Source: JANQEU01 sp965601455
GTDB lineage: Bacteria > Bacteroidota > Bacteroidia > Cytophagales > Cyclobacteriaceae
Assembly: GCA_965601455.1 (NCBI GenBank)
Contig: OZ271831.1
Location: 2,356,001-2,420,000 of the forward strand
Reading direction: 5' to 3'
Length of the DNA stretch: 64,000 nucleotides
Made by a program: the position numbers and the translations under genes. Below are positions 1 through 8,407 of this stretch, piece after piece (position 1 is the stretch's first letter; each line of letters starts with the position of its first letter). A model generated the notes under the pieces. That model did no database searches. It was not told the DNA's origin and saw only the letters and a list, made by a program, of their open reading frames with translations.

Positions 1-175
1 GCTTCAAAAAAGATTGGAAAAAGTCGCTGAATTAGTACGTATAACGGACGAGCCAATCAGTCAAATCGGTTATCAATTGGGCTTTGAGAGCCCTGAGCAT
101 CTGTCAAGATCATTCAAAAAGCAATACGGGCTGTCTCCTTCAAATTACAGAGAAAGAAGGTTAGCTGCACACTAA
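1..175 (+). CDS. AraC-family transcriptional regulator, C-terminal end only
   Basis: An open frame enters from the left edge in frame 2 and stops with TAA at 173-175, so only the last 57 residues are visible. They contain the second helix-turn-helix of an AraC/XylS DNA-binding domain: SQIGYQLGFESPEHLSRSF followed by KKQYGLSPSNYR, the usual recognition helix and C-terminal signature. The effector or sensor domain lies outside the window, so the ligand is unknown. The gene points toward the DUF6326-like/MDR cluster that starts about 220 bases downstream and may regulate it, but this rests on position alone. The 220-base gap shows no clear promoter or hairpin. Confidence 0.85.
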   Translation, partial: LQKRLEKVAELVRITDEPISQIGYQLGFESPEHLSRSFKKQYGLSPSNYRERRLAAH

Positions 176-395
176 GACTCACCCGTCAAGATAACCAATC
201 ACCTACTTCTCAGTACCGGAGTTTGTTGACCCATCAACGAATTAACCTAAGAGAATCAACTCGACATTTTAAGAAATAGGTTTGCCCCGAGAACCATAAA
301 AAGATGAGCTAAATGATCAAGTGATAGAACTTTTTGGTCAGGTGTTCCGAAACGGCCTAATCAACCTTTGTATCACAATAAATTAAATCATCATT

Positions 396-806
396 ATGGA
401 AACATCGTTGAAAACAAACGTCAAACTTTCAGCCTTCTGGCTTTTCATCTTATTGAATATCATTTTCAGAGATATTCATCAATTCACCATGAAATCGCAT
501 CTGGAAATGCTTTTGACAGGTATCTATAACGGTACCGAAGTAACAGAGGAGCTCATGTTACTGGGTGGTTTTTTGGTAGAGATTCCCATCGCTATGTTTT
601 TGTTTTCTCTTCTTCTGAAAAGAAAGTGGAATAGAGTTTTAAACATAGTTGCTGCTGTTTTGACAGTCGGGGTATTGCTTGCAGAGCCGCCCAGTGATAT
701 GGATGATACCTTTTTCAAGGTCATTGAGTTTTTAGCTATCGGGGCAATCGTTTGGACAGCCTGGAAATGGACAGAAGAAACCAATTTATCAAACGCAAAA
801 GCATGA
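396..806 (+). CDS. DUF6326-like small integral membrane protein (first of tandem pair)
   Basis: This 136-residue protein has about four hydrophobic segments: near residues 12-28, 55-75, 82-97 and 108-124. It closely resembles its downstream neighbour in length, membrane layout and sequence (for example AFWLFILLNIIFRDI against TIWVFVLINMIYADI, and VEIPIAMFLFSLLLKRKWNR against MEVPILMILLSRILRRKANR). The family resembles DUF6326, which has no known biochemical role. The next gene starts 4 bases after the stop, so the two are probably co-transcribed. The ATG at 396 is the first start in the frame and fits the alignment with the paralogue. Confidence 0.8.
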   Translation: METSLKTNVKLSAFWLFILLNIIFRDIHQFTMKSHLEMLLTGIYNGTEVTEELMLLGGFLVEIPIAMFLFSLLLKRKWNRVLNIVAAVLTVGVLLAEPPSDMDDTFFKVIEFLAIGAIVWTAWKWTEETNLSNAKA

Positions 807-810
807 ACCT

Positions 811-1221
811 ATGAACACAATGAGTCTTATAAACAATAGGAAAATAATCCTATCTACGATTTGGGTATTCGTTCTCATAAATATGATCTACGCGGATATC
901 CTGGGTATGCTCAAACCAGGTTACTTAGAGAACCTGGAAAAATTGAGCACGGAACTTTCCAGTGAAATAGTTCTTGTTTTTTCAATCTTAATGGAAGTAC
1001 CGATCTTGATGATTTTACTTTCAAGAATACTAAGAAGAAAAGCGAACAGAATCGTAAACTTCATTGGAGCGCCGATATCCATATTATGGGTCATTGTTCC
1101 TTCGCTTTTCAGTTCATTGGGCAGCACTCCGCTATCTTATGTTTTCTTTGCCTCAGTGGAGACTTCAGCCATGCTATTTATCACCTGGTATGCGTATCAA
1201 TGGCCTGAAACAGAAGAATGA
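811..1221 (+). CDS. DUF6326-like small integral membrane protein (second of tandem pair)
   Basis: This 136-residue membrane protein is a paralogue of the gene just upstream, with the same length and four hydrophobic segments. A conserved N-terminal stretch holds an aromatic residue and Asp (NMIYADILGML), and a basic loop follows the second segment (RILRRKANR). The tandem pair looks like a local duplication that has diverged strongly. Its stop codon overlaps the start of the following oxidoreductase (ATGA at 1218-1221), which indicates translational coupling. No function is known for the family. The small membrane proteins and the soluble oxidoreductase may form a stress or detoxification module, but this is inference from position only. 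Confidence 0.8.
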   Translation: MNTMSLINNRKIILSTIWVFVLINMIYADILGMLKPGYLENLEKLSTELSSEIVLVFSILMEVPILMILLSRILRRKANRIVNFIGAPISILWVIVPSLFSSLGSTPLSYVFFASVETSAMLFITWYAYQWPETEE

Positions 1222-2186
1222 TGAAAGCATTCAAAAGATACAAATACGGAGATCCAGAGGTCTTACAATTGGAGGACGTTGATTTACCTGTGCCAAATAA
1301 AAACCAGGTACTGGTCAAAGTTCACAGCCTCTCCATAAACCCTGCAGAATGGCATATCCTTCGTGGTAAGATCTGGATCATACGCCTTGCTCATGGCTTG
1401 TTTAAACCAAAGCATCAAATCTTGGGTGGGGATGTAGCGGGAGAGGTAGTGGATACTGGGGATAAAGTCGCTGGATTTAAAGTGGGTGATCGGGTTTTTG
1501 GAAGAGCAGAGCATTCAGCCTTAGGTGAGTATGCGCTACTGGATTCGTCCAAATGCGCCATCATCCCATCAAACCTGGCTTACACAGAAGCCTCATCCTT
1601 ACCACTTGCTGCAATAACTGCTTTAGATTCTTTAGATCAGGGTAAGGGGATGAGTAAAGGAAGCAAGGTGCTGATAAACGGCGCTTCCGGAGGTATCGGC
1701 ACGCTTGCTGTTCAGATCGCGAAATCCAGGGGAGCCATTGTACATGGTATCAGCAGCAAAAAGAACCATCACCTGGTTACAGAGCTTGGAGCTGATCAAG
1801 TATTTGATTACCATCAAAACAATTTCATGGATCAATTGGCCCAATATGATAGGGTAATCGATTTGGTGGGCAATTTAGACCTCTCAAAATCAGCTACTTT
1901 AGTGAAGGAAAAGGGTGTATTCGTAATGGTGGGTTATAGTGGCTTCAAAGAGATGTTCTCTTTTATTACGAGATCAATTTTTATAAAATCCATAAAGTTG
2001 GTCACTGTAAATGCAGAAACAACGACCGATAAGCTCACTACTATTGGGGTACTGGTGACATCTGGAAAAGTAAAACCCGTGATTGATCAGATCTATGATT
2101 TTGAATCCACCAGGAAAGCATTTACCTACCTTGGCTCACGAAGGGCGAAGGGGAAAATTGTAATAACTATTGACTCACGCAAATGA
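1218..2186 (+). CDS. NAD(P)-dependent alcohol dehydrogenase / quinone oxidoreductase-like MDR protein
   Basis: This 322-residue medium-chain dehydrogenase/reductase has an N-terminal GroES-like barrel (residues about 1-125, including GGDVAGEVVDTGDKVAGFKVGDRVFG) and a Rossmann domain with the nucleotide-binding loop INGASGGIGTLAVQIAKSRG near residue 150. The zinc-ligand Cys cluster of classical alcohol dehydrogenases is absent, which places it with zinc-free quinone oxidoreductase/reticulon-4-interacting-protein-like enzymes that use NADPH to reduce activated double bonds or quinones. The start overlaps the upstream stop (ATGA). A second ATG follows immediately at 1221, so the exact start is uncertain by one codon. 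The substrate cannot be predicted. Confidence 0.9.
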   Translation: MMKAFKRYKYGDPEVLQLEDVDLPVPNKNQVLVKVHSLSINPAEWHILRGKIWIIRLAHGLFKPKHQILGGDVAGEVVDTGDKVAGFKVGDRVFGRAEHSALGEYALLDSSKCAIIPSNLAYTEASSLPLAAITALDSLDQGKGMSKGSKVLINGASGGIGTLAVQIAKSRGAIVHGISSKKNHHLVTELGADQVFDYHQNNFMDQLAQYDRVIDLVGNLDLSKSATLVKEKGVFVMVGYSGFKEMFSFITRSIFIKSIKLVTVNAETTTDKLTTIGVLVTSGKVKPVIDQIYDFESTRKAFTYLGSRRAKGKIVITIDSRK

Positions 2187-2325
2187 TGATTGAGAGTGAC
2201 TTAAGAACAATTAGAGCTTTAAGAACATGCTTTGGGGATCAAGATATAGTATTCAATACCTAAGGGGTAATAACTCTTGCGGAGCTGAAGAAACAATGAT
2301 CTTGAAAGTTTTTATATAACTACAA

Positions 2326-3921
2326 ATGAGAAAAATCTATCTTATCCTAAGTGCATTGCTGATCACAGGTTTTGTGCATGCGCAACATGACGAATTCAAT
2401 GTTCGGGTCATTGCTGATCACATTTACGCGCAGCATTTATATAGGGACAAGTTGCTTAAGGATCCTTACCGGCCACTTTATCATTACGTGATCCCAGAGG
2501 GCATGGCCCATCCCTTTGATCCGAATGGGGCTTTTTACTGGAAAGGTAGGTATCACCTTTTCTATATCATACAAACTGTAAGACCCAAGCCATTTTATCG
2601 CGGCGATGCATGGGCGCATATATCGAGTCATGATTTGATTCATTGGAAAGTACACCCAACGGCACTCAAACCGACGGATGATACACCAGAAAGAGCGATC
2701 TACAGTGGAAACATGTTTTTGGACAAACAGGGTGTACCGACAATCATGTATCAAGGGTTGGGAGCTGGAAACAGTATTGCGACCAGTACAGGTGATGACT
2801 GGTTGGAGTACTGGGATCGTCACCCCGGTAATCCGGTGATGCCCTATGCTGAGTATCCTTTGGACAACGACAGAGCGGAGTATCGTACCATCCTTGACGA
2901 ACTACCTGATTACGGGAAATATGATATATGGGATCCGCACTGTTGGCTGGAAGGAGACACCTACTATACTATTTCGGGTAACAACGAGCTTTGGCCGGGG
3001 AAAGACGGTTTGTTCAGATCAAAGAACCTGAAGGACTGGGAGCTGGTCGGGGATTTTTTCCATCACGATCCCATTGAAGGGACACTGGACTGTCCGGACT
3101 TTTTTCGACTGGGCGATAAGTACGTGCTTCTGTATCTCCGAAATGGATTGGAGTATGTCATCGGGGATTTCAGGGATGAGCAGTTTTATCCTGAGAAGAG
3201 AGGGACCATGACATGGAATGTTGGTGCGGGTTATGCACCGGAGAGTATGGTGGATGCTAAGGGCCGTCGGATCATGTGGGCGGCCCTAAACGACAGTCGA
3301 ACAGGCTGGGGTGATGTAGATAATTTCATTACCAAACATGCATGGGCAGGTACATTGACGTTACCAAGGGTACTGGCTCTTGATGAGGGTAATAATCTGA
3401 CAATGGAGCCAGTCTCAGAGCTGGAAAACCTGCGCTATGATCCCATCAAGATAGAAAACCTGGAAATCCAAGATGCGATGGTCGTAAAAAGTATCAGGGG
3501 TAATTCAATGGAATTGAAGCTGTCAATAGAACCTCAGAGGGCTAGTTCCTTCGGTATAAAAGTATGTGCATCTGGTGATGGCAGGGAAGAGACGGTTTTG
3601 ACCTATTCTCCCGCGGAAAACGAGTTCACATTTGACCTGACAAAATCTTCTCTTAACGAAGAATACATGGAGGGCTATTTGTGGGATAAAGACAAAATTC
3701 AAAAAGCGGAACTATCACTTGAACGAAACGAAAATCTTGAATTAAGAATTTTTATAGATCGCTCAGTGATCGAGGTTTTTGTCAACAAAAAACTAGCGCT
3801 GGTACAAAGAATCTACCCGACAGGTGAGAATAGCGATCATGTGATTCTGTTTAGCAATGGCGGAAGCATAAAAGTGCCGCTATTAGAAAGTTGGAAACTC
3901 CATCCGTCCAATCCGTACTAG
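2326..3921 (+). CDS. Secreted glycoside hydrolase, GH32-like (fructosidase/levanase family), variant active site
   Basis: This 531-residue protein begins with a Sec signal peptide (residues 1-19, ending VHAQ). It carries a five-bladed propeller domain and a C-terminal beta-sandwich (about residues 385-525, with the GH32C-like IFIDRSVIEVFVN). The nucleophile motif is present as AHPFDPNGAFYWKGRYHLFY (D65). The transition-state Asp motif, normally RDP, reads WDP (D203). The acid/base motif, normally ECPD, reads DCPD (D255), so the usual Glu is Asp. The family hydrolyses fructans, sucrose or related fructosides, but the two substitutions suggest an atypical substrate or altered chemistry. No SusC/SusD pair or transporter flanks it. 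It may be periplasmic or exported. Confidence 0.8.
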   Translation: MRKIYLILSALLITGFVHAQHDEFNVRVIADHIYAQHLYRDKLLKDPYRPLYHYVIPEGMAHPFDPNGAFYWKGRYHLFYIIQTVRPKPFYRGDAWAHISSHDLIHWKVHPTALKPTDDTPERAIYSGNMFLDKQGVPTIMYQGLGAGNSIATSTGDDWLEYWDRHPGNPVMPYAEYPLDNDRAEYRTILDELPDYGKYDIWDPHCWLEGDTYYTISGNNELWPGKDGLFRSKNLKDWELVGDFFHHDPIEGTLDCPDFFRLGDKYVLLYLRNGLEYVIGDFRDEQFYPEKRGTMTWNVGAGYAPESMVDAKGRRIMWAALNDSRTGWGDVDNFITKHAWAGTLTLPRVLALDEGNNLTMEPVSELENLRYDPIKIENLEIQDAMVVKSIRGNSMELKLSIEPQRASSFGIKVCASGDGREETVLTYSPAENEFTFDLTKSSLNEEYMEGYLWDKDKIQKAELSLERNENLELRIFIDRSVIEVFVNKKLALVQRIYPTGENSDHVILFSNGGSIKVPLLESWKLHPSNPY

Positions 3922-4078
3922 CCATGCGTATCCTTTTTCATTGTTGTGTTTGCATACTTCAAGCACCCAGGAATATACAATAAAATCGCTGATCTAATTC
4001 GCAACCTCTGTATTCAGGAGCCAAATCAGAAGGGTTTTGAGCATATGACAAATGTGTGTGAAAGAGATTGACGGATAC

Positions 4079-4819
4079 TTATGGTAAACTGTCATTGAAT
4101 GATAGTAGTTCTAAGTACAGTTTGTCAAACAGAGTATCTAGTTCTGCTTTTAGCGCAATCGAGTCTAAGTTGTCAGACTTCAAGTTTTCCAAAATCATCT
4201 TATAATCGTCAACAGAATCAGATTCACTCGAAGCTAAGGCCTTTGCCTTTTTAGAGTCTTCTGCCGTGATTAGAGAGCTAATATTTCCTGTTGATGGATG
4301 AAGATCTTCTTCATAATATGATTTACCGAGATCATACGCCAAAATAATTGATCCAAGTGCTCCAAGTCTTTTTAGAAGTTTAGATGATACTCCATATCTT
4401 GTGATAATTGTCTTGGAGCCTTTAACAACCTCTTTTTCGTAAGTAAAATCAATACTCTTAAGATCATAAATGATCTTTGTTTTGATAATTTTATTAGATA
4501 ATTCTTTAGTGATTGGTTTTCCATACTGATCATATAGAACTATTGAAGCGCCACTAGTTATGATCGATGCGTAGATGTTATTTATATCTGCATCTGAGTA
4601 TTTTTTTCCGACACTATTATACAAATTGTAACTAGCAATTGAATCATGATAACTCCATCCATTATATGGATTTTTCAAGTTGAAGAGTGCTCCTTCTAGA
4701 TCATGATAAGGACTTGAGATTGAATCATTATTCTTCTCCCCTGAGTTTGTATGATCCTTTTTGCGATCGCATGAGAGCAATATCACAATCGGAATATAAA
4801 AAATGTACTTAAGGATCAA
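4079..4819 (-). CDS. Predicted lipoprotein of unknown function
   Basis: This 246-residue protein has an N-terminal hydrophobic stretch and lipobox (PIVILLSC, Cys near residue 17), then a charged, Ser/Asn-rich linker. The rest is mostly soluble, with a hydrophobic patch near residues 150-165 (KRLGALGSIILAYDLG). The frame opens at a TTG; an in-frame stop lies four codons upstream and no ATG precedes the signal peptide, so TTG is the likely start. I recognise no family. It is convergent with the GH32-like gene, 157 bases away, with no obvious terminator hairpin between them. It lies just outside the accessory region. Confidence 0.65.
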   Translation of the reverse strand: MILKYIFYIPIVILLSCDRKKDHTNSGEKNNDSISSPYHDLEGALFNLKNPYNGWSYHDSIASYNLYNSVGKKYSDADINNIYASIITSGASIVLYDQYGKPITKELSNKIIKTKIIYDLKSIDFTYEKEVVKGSKTIITRYGVSSKLLKRLGALGSIILAYDLGKSYYEEDLHPSTGNISSLITAEDSKKAKALASSESDSVDDYKMILENLKSDNLDSIALKAELDTLFDKLYLELLSFNDSLP

Positions 4820-4902
4820 ACTTGATGTTTAGTTTTTCATAACCTAAGTAAGATACCAATCTTTCAAGTAATCTTCGTCTAACTCTTGCAGGGCTGGTAT
4901 CA

Positions 4903-5142
4903 GCGGCTATTTAATTTGCCCGGCGTTGGATATCGTCTAAGTAGGAGTTGCGAGAGGGATGGATTTGCGATTACATAAATATTGACTGGATTTGCTTCAA
5001 CAATCGTTAACGATATATCACAGGTTAAATGCAAAGGTGAGCGCAGAGATGATATATCTGATCTTATGTTAATTACTCGCTACGCTCGTAAACATCAAAT
5101 CACCATGCACGTCACATAATGTCCTGCGTTATGTTAATATAG
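4903..5142 (+). repeat. Intergenic repeat element, copy A (left of defence region)
   Basis: This non-coding stretch shares ordered blocks with 20691-21062. The start GCGGCTATTTA (4903-4913) is shared. The block GTTGCG...ATGGATTTGC at 4947-4968 matches 20 of 22 bases with 20829-20850. TGGATTTGCTT follows at 4987-4997. ATATATCTGATCTTATGT at 5052-5069 is an exact 18-base match to 20964-20981. A terminal GTTATGTTAATATAG near 5128-5142 is, on the opposite strand, similar to the start of the other copy. The blocks occur in the same order and orientation in both. The element type is not recognised; it could be MITE-like, attC-like or another Bacteroidota intergenic repeat. Confidence 0.6.
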
Positions 5143-5430
5143 CTTAGGGAGAGTAGGGGATTCATAGTTGGGGAAGGGCCTTCCTTCATCAATTGTAAAC
5201 GCACTTGCAAATCCAGGTAGGACCGAGCACTCTTTCAGCTTTTTAGGGGTAGGATAGAGAAAGGCAAAAGGTGAATGTGTGCGCCTAAAATAGTGAAACT
5301 CCTAGAATTTCTGTAAGTGGTTTCTTCGTGACTTTATTACATAGGACCTCTTACTATTCTTTCAGGAGAATAACCAACCATTCAAAGTTCCTTAGCAATA
5401 ATCAAAATCCTCCCATTCTGAAAGTGAAAC
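5143..5430. other. Intergenic region with no gene recognised
   Basis: About 290 bases separate the repeat element and the small membrane-protein gene. A short open frame starts at 5328 on the plus strand but overlaps the end of the minus-strand gene and has no recognisable protein features. No RNA gene, strong hairpin or clear promoter was seen. Confidence 0.5.
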
Positions 5431-5667
5431 TTAATCCAATAGCTTTCCGATTAACCAGGAAACCAAAAGAAATCCACCAATTACTAAGCCTGCTCCAAGA
5501 ATGTCTTCTTTTGTTTGGTCATTGAGATATTTCTGGTATTGCGATTCTGAAATGTGACCATTGTTAAAAAGAATCTTCATGTATTCTCTCTTCTGATTGG
5601 AGTTTGCCTCTCCAGAGTCGATCAATTGTTTAAGCTCCAATATTTTTTGATAGTCATCAGTCCTCAT
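5431..5667 (-). CDS. Small membrane-anchored protein of unknown function
   Basis: This 78-residue protein starts at the ATG at 5667 (MRTDDYQKILELKQLIDSGE). The frame extends to a TTG at 5700, but that start would overlap the upstream gene by 44 bases instead of 11. The N-terminal half is a charged helical region with SHOCT-like character (a short helix, then HISESQYQKYLND), and the C-terminus is one transmembrane helix (ILGAGLVIGGFLLVSWLIG). It is the second gene of a two-gene unit divergent from the Type I restriction operon. No function is known. Confidence 0.55.
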   Translation of the reverse strand: MRTDDYQKILELKQLIDSGEANSNQKREYMKILFNNGHISESQYQKYLNDQTKEDILGAGLVIGGFLLVSWLIGKLLD

Positions 5668-5938
5668 GCTTACTCCTTTCTTGTCGTGATAGGGCTTCAA
5701 ATAATCTTGGAATGAGTGTTGTTAACTGTTTATTTATTTGCTCAATCACTTGTTCTTGAAGGTCATCTTTTGCCTTGAGCTCTGTCATTTGTAGTTGTTG
5801 CTTATGCAACTCCGATTTCAATTCGTCAATTTTATCTCTAGCATATTCTTTCAGATTGTGTTTTGTTCCGAAGAAAGTCGCCACAATACCTCCTGCAATT
5901 ATTAAAACGTAAATCAAATCTTTAAAGCCAAGATCCAT
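5657..5938 (-). CDS. Small membrane protein with coiled-coil tail
   Basis: This protein of about 93 residues has one N-terminal transmembrane helix (LIYVLIIAGGIVATFFG), followed by a long charged helix predicted to form a coiled coil (residues about 30-80, rich in K, E, Q and L). I chose the ATG at 5938; the frame also allows a TTG two codons upstream. It overlaps the next gene by 11 bases and is transcribed away from hsdM, whose start is 123 bases distant, so the intergenic region must hold divergent promoters. The layout resembles small holin-like or phage-associated proteins, but no family is assigned. Confidence 0.55.
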   Translation of the reverse strand: MDLGFKDLIYVLIIAGGIVATFFGTKHNLKEYARDKIDELKSELHKQQLQMTELKAKDDLQEQVIEQINKQLTTLIPRLFEALSRQERSKHED

Positions 5939-6061
5939 ACTCAAATAATTAATAAAGAACTATACTCAATTTAGGTCATATTTAACAAATACCTGATTTG
6001 TAACTTGGGAATCAGTGATCGTCTTCCTAACTTCAATTCATTTTATTGAAGTAACTAGCTC

Positions 6062-8407
6062 ATGACCCAAGCCTCCCACAACAAACTCGTATCCTTCATT
6101 TGGTCTATTGCGGACGATTGCCTTAGGGACGTTTATGTCCGGGGAAAATATCGAGACGTGATCCTGCCTATGGTTGTCTTAAGGAGACTGGATGCCCTGT
6201 TGGAAGAATCCAAAGATGCAGTTTTGAAAGAAGTTGAGTTCCAGCAGAAGGAAATGAACTTCACCGAGCTAGATTCTGGACCGCTGATGGATGAATCTGG
6301 GTATGTGTTCTACAATGTAAGTAAATGGACGCTCCAGCGGTTGCATGACACGGCTACCAACAATCAACAGATCTTGGAAGCCAACTTCAAAGCGTACCTT
6401 GATGGCTTCAGCCCGAATGTGTTGGAGATCGTCGACAAGTTTAAACTTAGAAGTCAGATTAGGCACATGGCTTCTAAAGATGTGCTCTTGGATGTATTGG
6501 AGAAGTTTACTTCACCGCATATCAACCTGACTCCAAACGAAAAGCTTGATCCGGATGGACGAAAATTGCCACCACTATCCAATTTGGGAATGGGATATGT
6601 GTTTGAAGAGCTCATTCGGAAGTTCAATGAAGAGAATAACGAAGAGGCAGGAGAACACTTTACACCAAGGGAAGTGATTGAGCTAATGACTCATATTGTG
6701 TTCGATCCGGTAAAAGATGATCTTCCACCGGTCATGACCATATATGATCCTGCATGTGGTTCTGGGGGTATGCTTACGGAAGCTCAGAATTTTATTAAAG
6801 ATGAGGAAGGAGAAATCAAGGCTACTGGAGATGTCTATCTCTATGGCAAGGAGATCAATGACGAGACGTATGCGATCTGTAAGTCGGACATGATGATAAA
6901 AGGAAATGATCCGGCCAACATTCGAAACGGATCTACCCTTTCCATCGATGAGTTTGCAGGTAATACCTTCGATTTCATGCTTTCCAATCCTCCGTATGGC
7001 AAGTCATGGTCAAGTGAAGTGAAGTACATCAAAGACGGCAAGGATATCATTGATCCACGTTTTACGCTACCACTAAAGAACTATTGGGGAGAAGAAGAAA
7101 TGGTGGATGCTACCCCAAGATCATCGGACGGTCAGTTGCTTTTCCTGATGGAAATGGTGGACAAGATGAAACCATTGGAGGTAGGGCCAAAGGGATCTAG
7201 GATAGCTTCTGTTCACAATGGTTCCAGTCTGTTTACCGGTGATGCTGGTGGTGGAGAAAGCAACATTCGTAGGTACATCATTGAGAATGACTTGCTAGAT
7301 GCGATCATTCAACTACCGAATAACCTCTTTTATAATACTGGGATCACAACATACATCTGGATTCTGACCAATCATAAGGAAGAGAAACGAAAAGGGAAAG
7401 TACAACTGATTGATGCAAGTCAGCGCTACCAAAAACTGCGAAAAAACCTTGGCAGCAAAAATTGTGAATTCAGTCCTGATCACATCAAAGAGATCATGGA
7501 AGTGTACCGGGAGATGAAGGAGGTAGAGCGGGTAGCCGATGAAGACTTGGCCAGCCAGGTTTTTGACAGCAGCGATTTTGGTTATTACAAAGTAACCATT
7601 GAAAGGCCGAAGCGACTCAAAGCACAATTCAGCAAGGAGCGAATTGAAACCTTAAGGTTTGATAAAAAGCTTAAAGAACCCATGGAATGGGCTTGGGAAC
7701 AATTTGGCGAGCAGGTCTATGAAGATTTGAAAGGGTTGGAAAACGACATTATGGATTGGTGTGAAGAGCAGGAGCTAAATCTCTCCACCAAGCAGAAGAC
7801 TGCTTTGATGAGTAAGAAAAACTGGGAGAAGCATCGTATGCTATTGGAAATTGCCACACTGCTGATGGAAGCCATTGGTATCGGTGAGTATTCCGATTTC
7901 AACGAATTTAGAAAGCTGGTAGATGAGCAACTGAAAAAGGAACAAGTCAAATTATCTGCTTCTGAGAAAAAGTTGATACTGGAAGCAGTAAGCTGGTACG
8001 ATGCATCTGCTGAGAAGGTGATGAAAGGGATAAAGAAGCTGAAAGATCAAAGAATGGATCAGTTGCTTCATCATTTGGGATGCATGGTTGACCAACTGCC
8101 TGACTATGGGTACTACCCAACAGAAAACCCGGGTGAATACCTTGAGTATGAGACCGAATCTGATCTTAGGGATTATGAAAACGTACTGGTGATGGATGAT
8201 ATCTATGACTATTTCATGCGGGAAGTGAGACCACATGTAGAAGAAGCGTGGATCAACTTGGATTCTACCAAGATTGGCTATGAGATCAGCTTTAATAAAT
8301 ACTTCTACCGACACAAACCCCTTCGAAGTATTGAAGAAGTCTCGGAGGAGATTTTGAAACTAGAGAAGGAAAGTGAAGGATTGATAACAGAAATACTAAG
8401 ATTATAA
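6062..8407 (+). CDS. hsdM: Type I restriction-modification system DNA methyltransferase subunit HsdM
   Basis: This 781-residue protein has an N-terminal HsdM helical domain (about 1-165) and an N6-adenine methyltransferase domain with SAM-binding motif I DPACGSGG (residues 229-236) and catalytic motif IV NPPY (309-312). Typical HsdM proteins are about 500-550 residues. This one adds about 270 C-terminal residues, including a DLRDYENVLVMDDIYDYF/REVRPH region that I recognise from other long HsdM proteins. It methylates adenine in the sequence specified by HsdS. The stop overlaps the next ATG by one base (TAATG at 8405-8409), coupling it to the reverse-transcriptase gene. Confidence 0.96.
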   Translation: MTQASHNKLVSFIWSIADDCLRDVYVRGKYRDVILPMVVLRRLDALLEESKDAVLKEVEFQQKEMNFTELDSGPLMDESGYVFYNVSKWTLQRLHDTATNNQQILEANFKAYLDGFSPNVLEIVDKFKLRSQIRHMASKDVLLDVLEKFTSPHINLTPNEKLDPDGRKLPPLSNLGMGYVFEELIRKFNEENNEEAGEHFTPREVIELMTHIVFDPVKDDLPPVMTIYDPACGSGGMLTEAQNFIKDEEGEIKATGDVYLYGKEINDETYAICKSDMMIKGNDPANIRNGSTLSIDEFAGNTFDFMLSNPPYGKSWSSEVKYIKDGKDIIDPRFTLPLKNYWGEEEMVDATPRSSDGQLLFLMEMVDKMKPLEVGPKGSRIASVHNGSSLFTGDAGGGESNIRRYIIENDLLDAIIQLPNNLFYNTGITTYIWILTNHKEEKRKGKVQLIDASQRYQKLRKNLGSKNCEFSPDHIKEIMEVYREMKEVERVADEDLASQVFDSSDFGYYKVTIERPKRLKAQFSKERIETLRFDKKLKEPMEWAWEQFGEQVYEDLKGLENDIMDWCEEQELNLSTKQKTALMSKKNWEKHRMLLEIATLLMEAIGIGEYSDFNEFRKLVDEQLKKEQVKLSASEKKLILEAVSWYDASAEKVMKGIKKLKDQRMDQLLHHLGCMVDQLPDYGYYPTENPGEYLEYETESDLRDYENVLVMDDIYDYFMREVRPHVEEAWINLDSTKIGYEISFNKYFYRHKPLRSIEEVSEEILKLEKESEGLITEILRL

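Noticed and set aside
5328..5525. 65-residue plus-strand open frame
   Set aside because: It overlaps the 3' part of the minus-strand membrane protein gene and shows no protein features.
7717..8314. Antisense open frames within hsdM
   Set aside because: They lie opposite a strongly conserved gene and have compositions typical of shadow frames.
6062..8407. Long C-terminal extension of HsdM considered as a novel fused domain
   Set aside because: The RDYEN...REVRPH segment is familiar from other long HsdM proteins, so it is probably a normal subclass feature.
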